Shown piece by piece: positions 1 to 7,414 of a stretch of DNA of 22,789 nucleotides. Source of the stretch: CAXBID01 sp963975495. GTDB lineage: Bacteria; Bacteroidota; Bacteroidia; Flavobacteriales; Flavobacteriaceae. A program made the translations under genes and the position numbers. The notes under the pieces are model-generated. The model was not told the origin of the DNA and did no database searches. It worked only from the letters and a program-made list of their open reading frames with translations. The stretch covers positions 1 to 22,789 of the forward strand of contig CAXBID010000029.1 in assembly GCA_963975495.1 (NCBI GenBank), given 5' to 3'. Each line of letters begins with the position of its first letter. Position 1 is the first letter of the stretch.

Positions 1-26
1 AGCTATCGGGAGCGCTCAATGTGACA
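1..26. repeat. Partial copy of a dispersed palindrome at the window edge
   Basis: The first 12 bases (AGCTATCGGGAG) are identical to the right half of the 18-base perfect palindrome at 2798-2815. The left half would lie outside the window. The following bases, GCGCTCAATGTGACA, look like part of a longer REP-like repeat, but this extension is judged from memory of flavobacterial genomes and not from the window. It lies downstream of the minus-strand gene ending at 58, so it could also be part of a transcription terminator. Confidence 0.4.
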
Positions 27-57
27 CTATTTAATTTTTGTCATGTACTAAGAAATT

Positions 58-1965
58 TTAATCATCACAATTTTCACAATATGTTTTTCTTAAAAATTCA
101 TCTTCCAATATTTGAAATGTAACCCCGCCTTTTTCTACTGAATTAAACAATTTACAAAAACGTGTTTTATTCATGTTAATAGCATTTAACATAACAGTTC
201 TGTACGCTTTTGTGCTTGTTAAATCTTTATTGATAAGCGTAAAATTTAAATAATAAAACAATAAATTCTCATCAACATCAATTCTTCTTACTTTCTTTTC
301 CAATAATTCAATGGCCATATTTACATCACCAAAGTCATTAAAAAACTGGGCTAAATTTAAATAATCACTATTTAATAAATCAAACTTTTTAATGTTCTTA
401 TTTACATATTCCACGGACCTGTCTTTACTAGTATAATCTCCCTGTTCTATAAATTTTCTAGTAATTACAATATGAAAATTGACTAGCATTTTTTCAATAA
501 GCTGTTTTGGTATGTCATATTTCCTTAACGCATAAATTTCATTATTAAGATTTGTTTCATCAACAACAAGCGCATTATAAAACCATAACTTTAATTTAAT
601 AGCTACTAAATTATACTTAATCTCGCCATTATTTGGATCCATTTTCTCCAAATCTAGCAGTTCATTATAAACCATGGTGGCGTACTTAAAGTCTTCCATA
701 TACATAAAAGCCGCATTGTTTATTAATAATTGAATAAACTTTAATTGTCTGGGAAGAGACATTTTCTTTAAAAAATCCAGGGCATCTTCTTTTCCTCTAA
801 GTTTTTCGAAAATTGAATTTTGAATTTCTTTAGCCTCGTCATAGGTAATATCAGATTTTTCAAAATCCTTTTGGGCAATAAGTATATTAAACTTTGTTAA
901 AAGATCGCCTATGGAATTTGCTGCAAATCTGTCCTTCTTTTCCAACTCCAACTGTAAAACCGCTTTTCTATGGTCACTAAAAATAGGCTCCATTTCCTTC
1001 CTTATTTTACCAGCTATAGCTTTTCGCACTTCATCTTTAGTTAAAGATTTGAGATACTCATATTTAGTGCCCTCGATATCATTAAAAAATTCAACCCAAT
1101 TTTCAGATGATGAAACTGTAGTTTCAATAGTTGGTTTCTGAAATGATTGTAATGCATCCAAAACACCTTGGGCACGTTCCTCTTGTAGTTCTTTATTTCT
1201 TTGTGAAATTCCTTCAATTGATGCATATGCCTTTATTTTTATAGACTTTATATTAAAATCGGTTAACCGCAATGAATCGTAAATTGGCTTTATATCAGCT
1301 TGTGAATAAATAGATTTATTCTTCTTAAAAGGCACTATAAATTTTAATGTTTTATTGAGAATAACATCGCCTTCTTCACCTATGGCTTCAATTTGTTTTG
1401 TCTCATAAGTTAAGGTATTCAAATACATGCCCATATCTAACAAATCCCAAGAGTAAGATTCTAAATCGTAAATTACATAATACCGGCATAGATTCTTTTT
1501 ACTTAAAAATAGAATATTGAATTCTAGATTATCATCGAGCAAAATATTAGGAATTTCTCCAACTTTTACCTGAAAAATATCACCACTACCCTTTTTTAGT
1601 CCTTTTTTTAACTCTTTGGAATAAATTGGTTTTAATAAAAGACCTCTTATTTGTTCATTTGAAATTTTCTTTTCATCACAATCATATTTCTCCTTTCTAA
1701 CAATATCGACCGCAATACCATCACCAGGATTGTAGAACAACCGGTTAAACCAATCATAATTATTAACTTGAAAATAAAGGTTGTTTTTCTCCCTGACGAT
1801 AGAAAACCAAACGTCTTCAGGCTTTAGATTAAAAATTTGAACACAGGTTTCGCATTTTTTTTCAGCGTCCTTTCCTGGGAAAACAATATCATAAGTATTT
1901 TGAGAGAATGCAATATTCAGAAACAGAAACATGCATAGAATAGAGAAGATATATTTATCTTTCAT
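58..1965 (-). CDS. Exported protein with OmpA-like segment, function unknown
   Basis: No family is recognised with certainty. The preferred start is the ATG at 1965 because it gives a clean signal peptide (MKDKYIF, a hydrophobic core, then cleavage near AFSQ). An in-frame ATG at 1995 would add ten residues. Numbering from that longer form, residues about 217-285 read like the beta-alpha-beta core of an OmpA C-terminal domain (AYASIEG, then a helix with ERAQGVLDAL), which normally binds peptidoglycan. The part after about residue 400 is helical and resembles TPR-type repeats. A CETC motif lies near the mature N-terminus (48-51) and a CENC motif at the extreme C-terminus, a symmetry worth noting. 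The gene follows lspA on the same strand by about 60-90 bases and may be cotranscribed with it. Location is inferred to be periplasmic or envelope-bound. Role unknown. Confidence 0.75.
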   Translation of the reverse strand: MKDKYIFSILCMFLFLNIAFSQNTYDIVFPGKDAEKKCETCVQIFNLKPEDVWFSIVREKNNLYFQVNNYDWFNRLFYNPGDGIAVDIVRKEKYDCDEKKISNEQIRGLLLKPIYSKELKKGLKKGSGDIFQVKVGEIPNILLDDNLEFNILFLSKKNLCRYYVIYDLESYSWDLLDMGMYLNTLTYETKQIEAIGEEGDVILNKTLKFIVPFKKNKSIYSQADIKPIYDSLRLTDFNIKSIKIKAYASIEGISQRNKELQEERAQGVLDALQSFQKPTIETTVSSSENWVEFFNDIEGTKYEYLKSLTKDEVRKAIAGKIRKEMEPIFSDHRKAVLQLELEKKDRFAANSIGDLLTKFNILIAQKDFEKSDITYDEAKEIQNSIFEKLRGKEDALDFLKKMSLPRQLKFIQLLINNAAFMYMEDFKYATMVYNELLDLEKMDPNNGEIKYNLVAIKLKLWFYNALVVDETNLNNEIYALRKYDIPKQLIEKMLVNFHIVITRKFIEQGDYTSKDRSVEYVNKNIKKFDLLNSDYLNLAQFFNDFGDVNMAIELLEKKVRRIDVDENLLFYYLNFTLINKDLTSTKAYRTVMLNAINMNKTRFCKLFNSVEKGGVTFQILEDEFLRKTYCENCDD

Positions 1966-2056
1966 TAATTGAGAGATTAAATTATGTTTAAACAATATCT
2001 AAAAATAGTAAATAAACTTGAAAAAGGTAGAAAACACTTACTAAAATCGCTTATTA

Positions 2057-2683
2057 TTAAATACTCTTTTTTGAAAATGCCCTTTTATTAAAAACTATGA
2101 GCATTATAAAACCAGTACTTATTGCCATATCGGCAATATTAAAAACGGGTTCAAAAAAGTTAAAACGCTTACCTCCATACACAGGAAACCATTGTGGCAA
2201 GTCTATTTCAAACAATGGGAAGTAAAGCATATCAACTACTCGCCCATGTAATAACGTGTCGTAACCTCCAGCTTCGGGCATGAAATTTGAAACTTGATTA
2301 TAACTATTATCAAACAAAACACCGTAAAAAACCGAGTCGATAATATTCCCCAAAGCACCCGCAAATATTAACGCTATAGCAAGTATTAAAATTTTAGAAC
2401 TTTGCTTTTTAGTAGCATCATACAACCAATAGCCGATTCCAAAAATAGCGACAACCCGGAATAAAGTAAGGACTACTTTAGCTGTTCTATCACTTATAAA
2501 AGACACAAAATCACTGATTTTAGTCCCCCAGGCCATACCATCGTTCTCAATAAAATAGATCTTGAACCAGGTAAAAACTTCAACATTTTCATAAAGCGCA
2601 AAATGCGTTTTTATATATATTTTACTTATTTGGTCGATAAGTAAAATGATGATGATTAGGGTTATGGATTTTTTTAGTGACAT
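2057..2683 (-). CDS. lspA: Lipoprotein signal peptidase (signal peptidase II)
   Basis: This inner-membrane aspartic peptidase cleaves the signal peptide of prolipoproteins just before the lipid-modified cysteine. At 208 residues it is longer than the roughly 165 of E. coli, mostly because of a loop at about 121-150 that is common in Bacteroidota. Four hydrophobic segments are visible: about 6-24, 68-90, 97-115 and 180-198. The two catalytic aspartates are D116 in GNIID and D185 in FNIAD. The conserved N-terminal LIDQ (D17), the END-GMAWG motif (about 46-53) and VVDMLYFP (149-156) are also present. A terminator-like hairpin lies between it and the upstream DksA-like gene, so it may have its own promoter in 2684-2783, though no clear -7 motif was seen there. 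Its substrates would include the lipoproteins encoded at 7415 and 18921. Confidence 0.96.
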   Translation of the reverse strand: MSLKKSITLIIIILLIDQISKIYIKTHFALYENVEVFTWFKIYFIENDGMAWGTKISDFVSFISDRTAKVVLTLFRVVAIFGIGYWLYDATKKQSSKILILAIALIFAGALGNIIDSVFYGVLFDNSYNQVSNFMPEAGGYDTLLHGRVVDMLYFPLFEIDLPQWFPVYGGKRFNFFEPVFNIADMAISTGFIMLIVFNKRAFSKKSI

Positions 2684-2783
2684 CTTTTGAAATCAGTTAT
2701 TAAAATGGATTCCTACTTTACCCATTGATTCCTGTTTTATAATACAGTATTCATGAATCTTCGATTTCGCAGGAATAACAAAT

Positions 2784-2824
2784 AAAAAACGCCTCAATCC
2801 CGATAGCTATCGGGAGAGACGTTT
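2784..2824 (-). terminator. Hairpin terminator after the DksA-like gene, built on an 18-base palindrome
   Basis: Read on the minus strand, a stem of about 18 base pairs (2787-2806 with 2807-2824, one extra base in one arm) is followed by six T (2784-2789). Its centre is the perfect palindrome TCCCGATAGCTATCGGGA at 2798-2815, and the flanks AAACG and CGTTT pair too. It lies 20 bases past the stop of the DksA-like gene. This fits an intrinsic terminator for the ileS transcript and would partly separate lspA from it. No T-run exists on the plus strand. Confidence 0.65.
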
Positions 2825-2844
2825 AAATAAAATATTAAATACTA

Positions 2845-3222
2845 TTATTGCATGTTTTTTGCTTCAATGCTTAATGTGGCATGTGGCACAAGCTCTAAAC
2901 GTTTTTTGTTTATCAATTTTTTTGTAACACGACAAACGCCATAGGTTTTGTTTTCAATACGAATTAAAGCATTCTTTAAATCGCGAATAAACTTTTCTTG
3001 ACGAATAGCTAGTGCTGAATTCGATTCTTTACTCATAACCTCACTACCTTCATCAAACGCCTTAAACGTTGGTGATGTATCATCTGTACCATTATTGTGG
3101 TTGTTCATGTAAGCACTTTTAATAAGCTCTAAATCATGTTGTGCTTTTTTAATTTTTTCTTGGATTAGCACTTTAAACTCCGCTAAATCTTTGTCTGAAT
3201 ATCTTACGGTATTGTCTTCCAT
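2845..3222 (-). CDS. DksA/TraR-family protein with degenerate zinc finger
   Basis: DksA-family proteins insert a coiled coil into the RNA polymerase secondary channel and tune transcription with ppGpp. This 125-residue protein has two helical stretches (about 10-40 and 60-92) separated by a polar turn, then the family C-terminus (YGVCRVT ... LVPHATLSIEAK). The classical four-cysteine zinc site is nearly gone: only C97 remains, T100 takes the place of the second cysteine, and the LSIEAK stretch has none where CIDC is usual. Such Cys-poor forms are typical of Flavobacteria. The gene starts 4 bases after the ileS stop, so it is almost certainly cotranscribed and probably translationally coupled. 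Promoter targets cannot be inferred from the sequence. Confidence 0.88.
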   Translation of the reverse strand: MEDNTVRYSDKDLAEFKVLIQEKIKKAQHDLELIKSAYMNNHNNGTDDTSPTFKAFDEGSEVMSKESNSALAIRQEKFIRDLKNALIRIENKTYGVCRVTKKLINKKRLELVPHATLSIEAKNMQ

Positions 3223-3226
3223 AATT

Positions 3227-6200
3227 TTAATGTTTTTTAATAAACAGTTTGGTATTTACATCATCAAAAGCAATTTCTATACCATCGTTTAGGTTATCAA
3301 TAATTTCAAGTTCGGTTGTTAATGTTTCCGATTTTATATAAGACATATTAGCATCAACCGCATTTACAATATGCTCATCTTTTTGAAGCGTCACATCTAT
3401 TCTATCTGTGACCTCAAAACCAGAATCTTTACGTAAATTTTGAATACGGTTTACCAGCTCCCTTGCAATACCTTCTTGTCGTAAATCATCTGAAATGGTG
3501 ACATCTAAAGCTACTGTAAGCGCACCTTCATTCGCTACCAACCAACCTTCAATATCTTGAGAGGTGATTTCTACATCTTCGCGTTCTAAAATAATGTTTT
3601 TTCCATTAATACCAACTTCCAAACTACCTTTTTGTTCTATTTTGTTAATATCTTCTGCTGTAAAGTTGATTACAGCATTGGCAATGGCTTTCATATCTTT
3701 TCCAAAACGGGGTCCGAGCGCTTTAAAATTTGGCTTTATTTGCTTTACCAAAATATCCGAAGCATCATCTAAAAGTTCTATCTCTTTTACGTTTACCTCA
3801 TGCTTTATTAAATCAGAAACCGCTAATATCTCTTCCCTTTGTTGTGCGCTATCAACTGGAATCATGATTTTTTGAAGCGGCTGACGCACTTTAATCTTTT
3901 CTTTAGCTCTTAACGATAATACTAATGATGATATTGTTTGCGCACTTTCCATTTTACGCTCTAAACTTTTATCGACAAAACTTTTATCAAACACAGGGAA
4001 ATTTGATAAATGCACACTTTCAAAAGTTTCTTTTTTCGTTACTGCATTTAAATCTAAATATAACCTATCCATAAAAAACGGTGCAATTGGCGCACCTAAT
4101 TTTGCAATAGTTACCATACACGTATAAAGTGTTTGGTAAGCCGAAATTTTATCTTGTTGATAATCGCCTTTCCAGAAACGTCTTCTACTTAAACGCACGT
4201 ACCAGTTACTTACATAATCTTGCGTAAAATCCGAAATGGCACGGGCTGCTTTTGTAGGTTCATATTCATCGTAATATGCATCTACTTTTTGAATTAAGGT
4301 GTGCAATTCTGAAAGTATCCAACGGTCTAATTCAGGTCGTTCTGCCAGAGGAATATCTGCTTCGGCATAACTAAACTTATCTAAATTAGTATATAACTGA
4401 AAGAACGAATAGGTGTTGTAAAGTGTTCCGAAAAATTTGCGTTTTACCTCCTCAATCCCTTCTAAATCGAATTTTAAATTATCCCAAGGATTTGCATTAG
4501 AAATCATATACCAGCGCGTTGCATCAGCACCATAATTACCTAAAGTTTCAAATGGATCGACAGCATTTCCTAAACGTTTGGACATTTTTTGTCCGTTTTT
4601 ATCTAACACCAATCCGTTAGACACCACATTTTTATAGGCCACAGAATCGAAAACCATGGTTGCAATAGCATGAAGCGTATAGAACCAACCACGTGTTTGA
4701 TCGACACCTTCTGCGATGAAGTCTGCTGGAAAAGCCCCTTTTAATTTCCCCAAAGGGGAAAAACCCATGCGCAACTCGTACGCTATCTTTTCTAAAACAC
4801 GATCAATGTTTCCTATAACCTCCTCATTTGTAAATCTGATAACCCTAAAACCTAAATTTTCTAAGTTTTCTGTTCTAAATGTATCAGCTTCTTGTATTTC
4901 TTGATTGTTATGATAACCTCCATCAACTTCAATAACCAGGTTTTTAGCTAAACATACAAAATCAACGATATACTCGTCTATAATATGTTCTCTTATAAAC
5001 TTATAACCATCTAATTGTTTGGTCTTTAAAGACTCCCAAAGTGCTTTTTCTGCTTCAGTTGGGTTTTTAATTCGTTCTTGTTTTAATTGATTAATTAAAT
5101 GATAAGAAGATTTTCTCGCAGTTTCATATCCGTAGGAGCGTTTGGGTTCTCCCCCTTTGGGGGAGTTAGAGGGGACTTCTTCAAATGGGTAATGCCATTG
5201 TGCATAAGGCATTGAACCTGAATCGAACCAAACATCAATTAAATCGCTTTCGCGGAACATTTTTTGACCTGTTGGTGATACCAATACAATCTTATCAACT
5301 ATATTTTTATGCAAATCGATTTTAGCATAGTTTTCTTCTGAATTGTTTCCGATTTCAAAATCCTCGAAAATGTCAGACGGCATGAATGCCATCTCTACGG
5401 ATTTTTTCATTTCAGATTTTAATTCTTCAACTGAACCAATACAAATTTCTTCTTTACCATCTTCGGTTCTCCAAATTGGCAATGGGACGCCCCAATAACG
5501 TGAACGTGATAAGTTCCAATCATTAGCATTTGCTAACCAATTACCAAAACGACCAGTTCCTGTAGATTTTGGCTTCCAGTTGATAGTTTCGTTAAGTTCG
5601 TACATTCTGTCCTTAACGTCAGTTATTTTAATAAACCAAGAATCTAATGGATAATATAGAATTGGTTTATCGGTACGCCAGCAGTTTGGGTAACTGTGTT
5701 TATATTTTTCAACCTTAAAGGCTTTGTTTTCCTCCTTTAATTTAATGGCAAGCTCAACATCTATTGAACGTTCTGGTGCTTCACCATCGTTGTAATATTC
5801 ATTCTTAACATATTTACCTGCAAACTCTCCCATTTCTGGTCTGAATTTACCTTGTAAATCTACTAATGGAACCAAGTTTCCATTGTCGTCTTTTACCAAT
5901 AATGGTGGCACTTCCGGTGTTGCCTGTTTTGCAACCAATGCATCATCTGCTCCAAAAGTTGGTGCGGTGTGTACTATTCCTGTACCATCTTCAGTGGTTA
6001 CAAAATCTCCAGAAATCACTCTAAAAGCATTTTCTGGGTTATCGTTTGGAAGTGCATATTGCAATAATTGTTCGTATTTTATACCGACTAAATCCTTTCC
6101 AATACATTCTCCAATAATTCTATATGGAATTTTCTTATCCTCAGATTTATAAGCCAATAATTCTGATTTATCTTCAACTTTATTAAACTTTCCTGAAAAC

Positions 6201-7093
6201 TGATCACTTACTAATTTTTTAGCAAGAATTACCTTTATTGGCTCAAAAGTATATTGATTATACGTTTCAACTAAAACATATTCAATTTTTGGCCCTACTG
6301 TTAAAGCGGTGTTACTCGGTAATGTCCAAGGTGTGGTTGTCCAAGCTAGGAAAAAAATCCCCCCAGCCCCCGAAGGGGGAGTTTGCTGCGCTTCCCCAAA
6401 TTTAAACACCTTATAAAAAGCATCCATATTTCCCCCTTTGGGGGATAGGGGGAACTGAGCCACCACAGTAGTATCAGTTACATCTTGATAGGTTCCGGGT
6501 TGGTTTAACTCGTGCGAACTTAAACCGGTTCCCGCTTTTGGCGAATACGGTTGAATAGTATACCCTTTATAAATTAAGCTTTTATTATAAATCTGTTTTA
6601 GTAACCACCAAACCGATTCCATGTATTTAGGTTCGTAAGTAATATATGGGTCATCCATATCTACCCAATACCCCATTTTTTGGGTGAGGTCGTTCCAAAC
6701 ATCTGTGTAACGCATCACTGCTTTTCGGCAAGCTGTGTTGTAATCTTCAACCGAAATAGTTTTACCAATATCTTCTTTGGTGATGCCTAATTCCTTTTCT
6801 ACACCCAATTCAATAGGTAAACCATGAGTATCCCAACCTGCTTTACGCTTAACTTGATAGCCTTTCATGGTTTTGTAGCGCGGAAAAATATCTTTAATAG
6901 CGCGCGCTAAAACATGGTGTACACCAGGTAGCCCATTTGCAGAAGGTGGTCCCTCAAAAAATACGAAGGGTTCGTTTCCCTCACGTGTAGAAACACTTTT
7001 CTCAAAAATGTTGTTTTCTTCCCAATAGTTTATAATGTCTTCTGCTACTTTTGGTAAGTCAAGTCCTTTATATTCAGGAAATTTAGCGCTCAT
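3227..7093 (-). CDS. ileS: Isoleucyl-tRNA synthetase with two in-frame insertions
   Basis: Class I aminoacyl-tRNA synthetase that charges tRNA-Ile in the cytoplasm. At 1288 residues it exceeds the roughly 1110-1140 expected for the group. Visible landmarks: the HIGH-region motif in the variant form GVHH (57-60), the CP1 editing domain with TTTPWTLPSN (252-261) and GTGIVHTAP (370-378), DVWFDSGS (620-627), EGVDQTRGW (795-803), KMSKR (836-840), and a C-terminal anticodon-binding part with no cysteine zinc cluster. The variant motif and missing zinc cluster point to the eukaryote-like type 2 (IleRS2). Two foreign-looking stretches interrupt it: residues about 215-246, at the entry of the editing domain, and about 641-786, in a catalytic-domain loop between AQWHYPFE and FPADFIAEG; the second is a DUF559 domain. 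Both begin with the peptide SPKGG and keep the frame. All synthetase motifs are intact, so the enzyme is probably active. It leads an operon with the DksA-like gene. Confidence 0.97.
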   Translation of the reverse strand: MSAKFPEYKGLDLPKVAEDIINYWEENNIFEKSVSTREGNEPFVFFEGPPSANGLPGVHHVLARAIKDIFPRYKTMKGYQVKRKAGWDTHGLPIELGVEKELGITKEDIGKTISVEDYNTACRKAVMRYTDVWNDLTQKMGYWVDMDDPYITYEPKYMESVWWLLKQIYNKSLIYKGYTIQPYSPKAGTGLSSHELNQPGTYQDVTDTTVVAQFPLSPKGGNMDAFYKVFKFGEAQQTPPSGAGGIFFLAWTTTPWTLPSNTALTVGPKIEYVLVETYNQYTFEPIKVILAKKLVSDQFSGKFNKVEDKSELLAYKSEDKKIPYRIIGECIGKDLVGIKYEQLLQYALPNDNPENAFRVISGDFVTTEDGTGIVHTAPTFGADDALVAKQATPEVPPLLVKDDNGNLVPLVDLQGKFRPEMGEFAGKYVKNEYYNDGEAPERSIDVELAIKLKEENKAFKVEKYKHSYPNCWRTDKPILYYPLDSWFIKITDVKDRMYELNETINWKPKSTGTGRFGNWLANANDWNLSRSRYWGVPLPIWRTEDGKEEICIGSVEELKSEMKKSVEMAFMPSDIFEDFEIGNNSEENYAKIDLHKNIVDKIVLVSPTGQKMFRESDLIDVWFDSGSMPYAQWHYPFEEVPSNSPKGGEPKRSYGYETARKSSYHLINQLKQERIKNPTEAEKALWESLKTKQLDGYKFIREHIIDEYIVDFVCLAKNLVIEVDGGYHNNQEIQEADTFRTENLENLGFRVIRFTNEEVIGNIDRVLEKIAYELRMGFSPLGKLKGAFPADFIAEGVDQTRGWFYTLHAIATMVFDSVAYKNVVSNGLVLDKNGQKMSKRLGNAVDPFETLGNYGADATRWYMISNANPWDNLKFDLEGIEEVKRKFFGTLYNTYSFFQLYTNLDKFSYAEADIPLAERPELDRWILSELHTLIQKVDAYYDEYEPTKAARAISDFTQDYVSNWYVRLSRRRFWKGDYQQDKISAYQTLYTCMVTIAKLGAPIAPFFMDRLYLDLNAVTKKETFESVHLSNFPVFDKSFVDKSLERKMESAQTISSLVLSLRAKEKIKVRQPLQKIMIPVDSAQQREEILAVSDLIKHEVNVKEIELLDDASDILVKQIKPNFKALGPRFGKDMKAIANAVINFTAEDINKIEQKGSLEVGINGKNIILEREDVEITSQDIEGWLVANEGALTVALDVTISDDLRQEGIARELVNRIQNLRKDSGFEVTDRIDVTLQKDEHIVNAVDANMSYIKSETLTTELEIIDNLNDGIEIAFDDVNTKLFIKKH
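4734..5176 (-). mobile_element. In-frame DUF559 nuclease-domain insertion bounded by inverted repeats
   Basis: Bases 4734-4766 and 5144-5176 form imperfect 33-base inverted repeats (26 of 33 match by hand alignment), each with a C-run, AAA or TTT, G-run palindrome at its centre. Between them the ileS frame encodes a DUF559 domain (about 655-775). It carries NPTEAEKALWE (677-687), the core IVDF with D711, IEVDGGYH with E722, D724 and H728, and RVIRFTNEEV (750-759). This pattern matches the Vsr-like PD-(D/E)XK nuclease fold, and the acidic residues look intact. There is no methionine from the insert start to residue 776, so it is most likely made only as part of the synthetase. No intein splicing motifs were seen. 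The precise ends are uncertain by a few codons. That it moves or cuts DNA is inference. Confidence 0.8.
6358..6453 (-). mobile_element. 96-base in-frame palindromic insertion in ileS (MITE-like)
   Basis: Bases 6358-6380 and 6431-6453 are inverted repeats matching at 20 of 23 positions. Each contains a smaller palindrome of C-run, GAA or TTT, G-run like those at the ends of the DUF559 insertion. The stretch adds or replaces about 32 codons (residues about 215-246, beginning PLSPKGG and ending PPSGAGG) just before the conserved FFLAWTTTPW of the editing domain. It encodes no recognisable domain. The central residues (about 223-234) may be native, in which case two separate short palindromes flank native sequence; the window alone cannot settle this. 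Confidence 0.6.
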
Positions 7094-7414
7094 TTACTGG
7101 TAAATCTTTTAAGTTCGCGAATTTAAGAAAATTAGAGCTATTTGACTAAACATTTTCCAAGTACATGACAAAAATTAGTTTAGCCTTCATTAAAAAATAA
7201 TAGTAATGTTACTGAAATTAAGACCTGTCAGGTTTTAAAAACCTGACAGGTCTGGAAACATCCAAAAACATAAAACTATTGATAATTAGCAACATAAAAT
7301 GTATGTTTCGATTTTTATCATGTACTTAGTTATACGAGTTAAAAATAATAGGAATCCTGTTAACCAAATCTAGATAATAATCTAATCTTAGCATTATCAG
7401 TAATATTAAAACAA
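7094..7414. other. Divergent intergenic region, 321 bases without a gene
   Basis: This lies between the starts of ileS (minus) and the PepSY-like lipoprotein gene (plus) and must hold both promoters. No convincing TTG/TAnnTTTG pair was found for either. About half of it is taken by the candidate inverted-repeat element at 7159-7327. The rest is AT-rich with no coding potential noticed. Confidence 0.6.
7159..7327. repeat. Candidate 169-base inverted-repeat element (MITE-like)
   Basis: The ends 7159-7176 and 7310-7327 are inverted repeats matching at 16 of 18 positions (form AATTTTTGTCATGTACTT). A further copy of this 18-mer (17 of 18) is at 33-50, downstream of the first gene of the window. 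Inside lies a perfect 33-base palindrome at 7221-7253 with 16-base arms (AGACCTGTCAGGTTTT) around a single A. There is no reading frame of note. The arrangement suggests a non-autonomous element or a mosaic of dispersed repeats. No target duplication was identified. Confidence 0.45.

Noticed and set aside
2684..2783. Short AGGAATC/GATTCCT repeats upstream of lspA as a regulatory site
   Set aside because: The matches are 7-8 bases in AT-rich DNA with irregular spacing and are not convincing.
4734..5176. Intein in ileS
   Set aside because: The extra segment does not start with Cys or Ser at a clear splice junction, has no His-Asn end followed by Cys/Ser/Thr, and lacks intein blocks. It matches a DUF559 domain with repeat-coded ends instead.
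3227..7093. ileS as a pseudogene or frameshifted gene
   Set aside because: Despite two insertions, the frame is open throughout and all catalytic and editing motifs are present in order.
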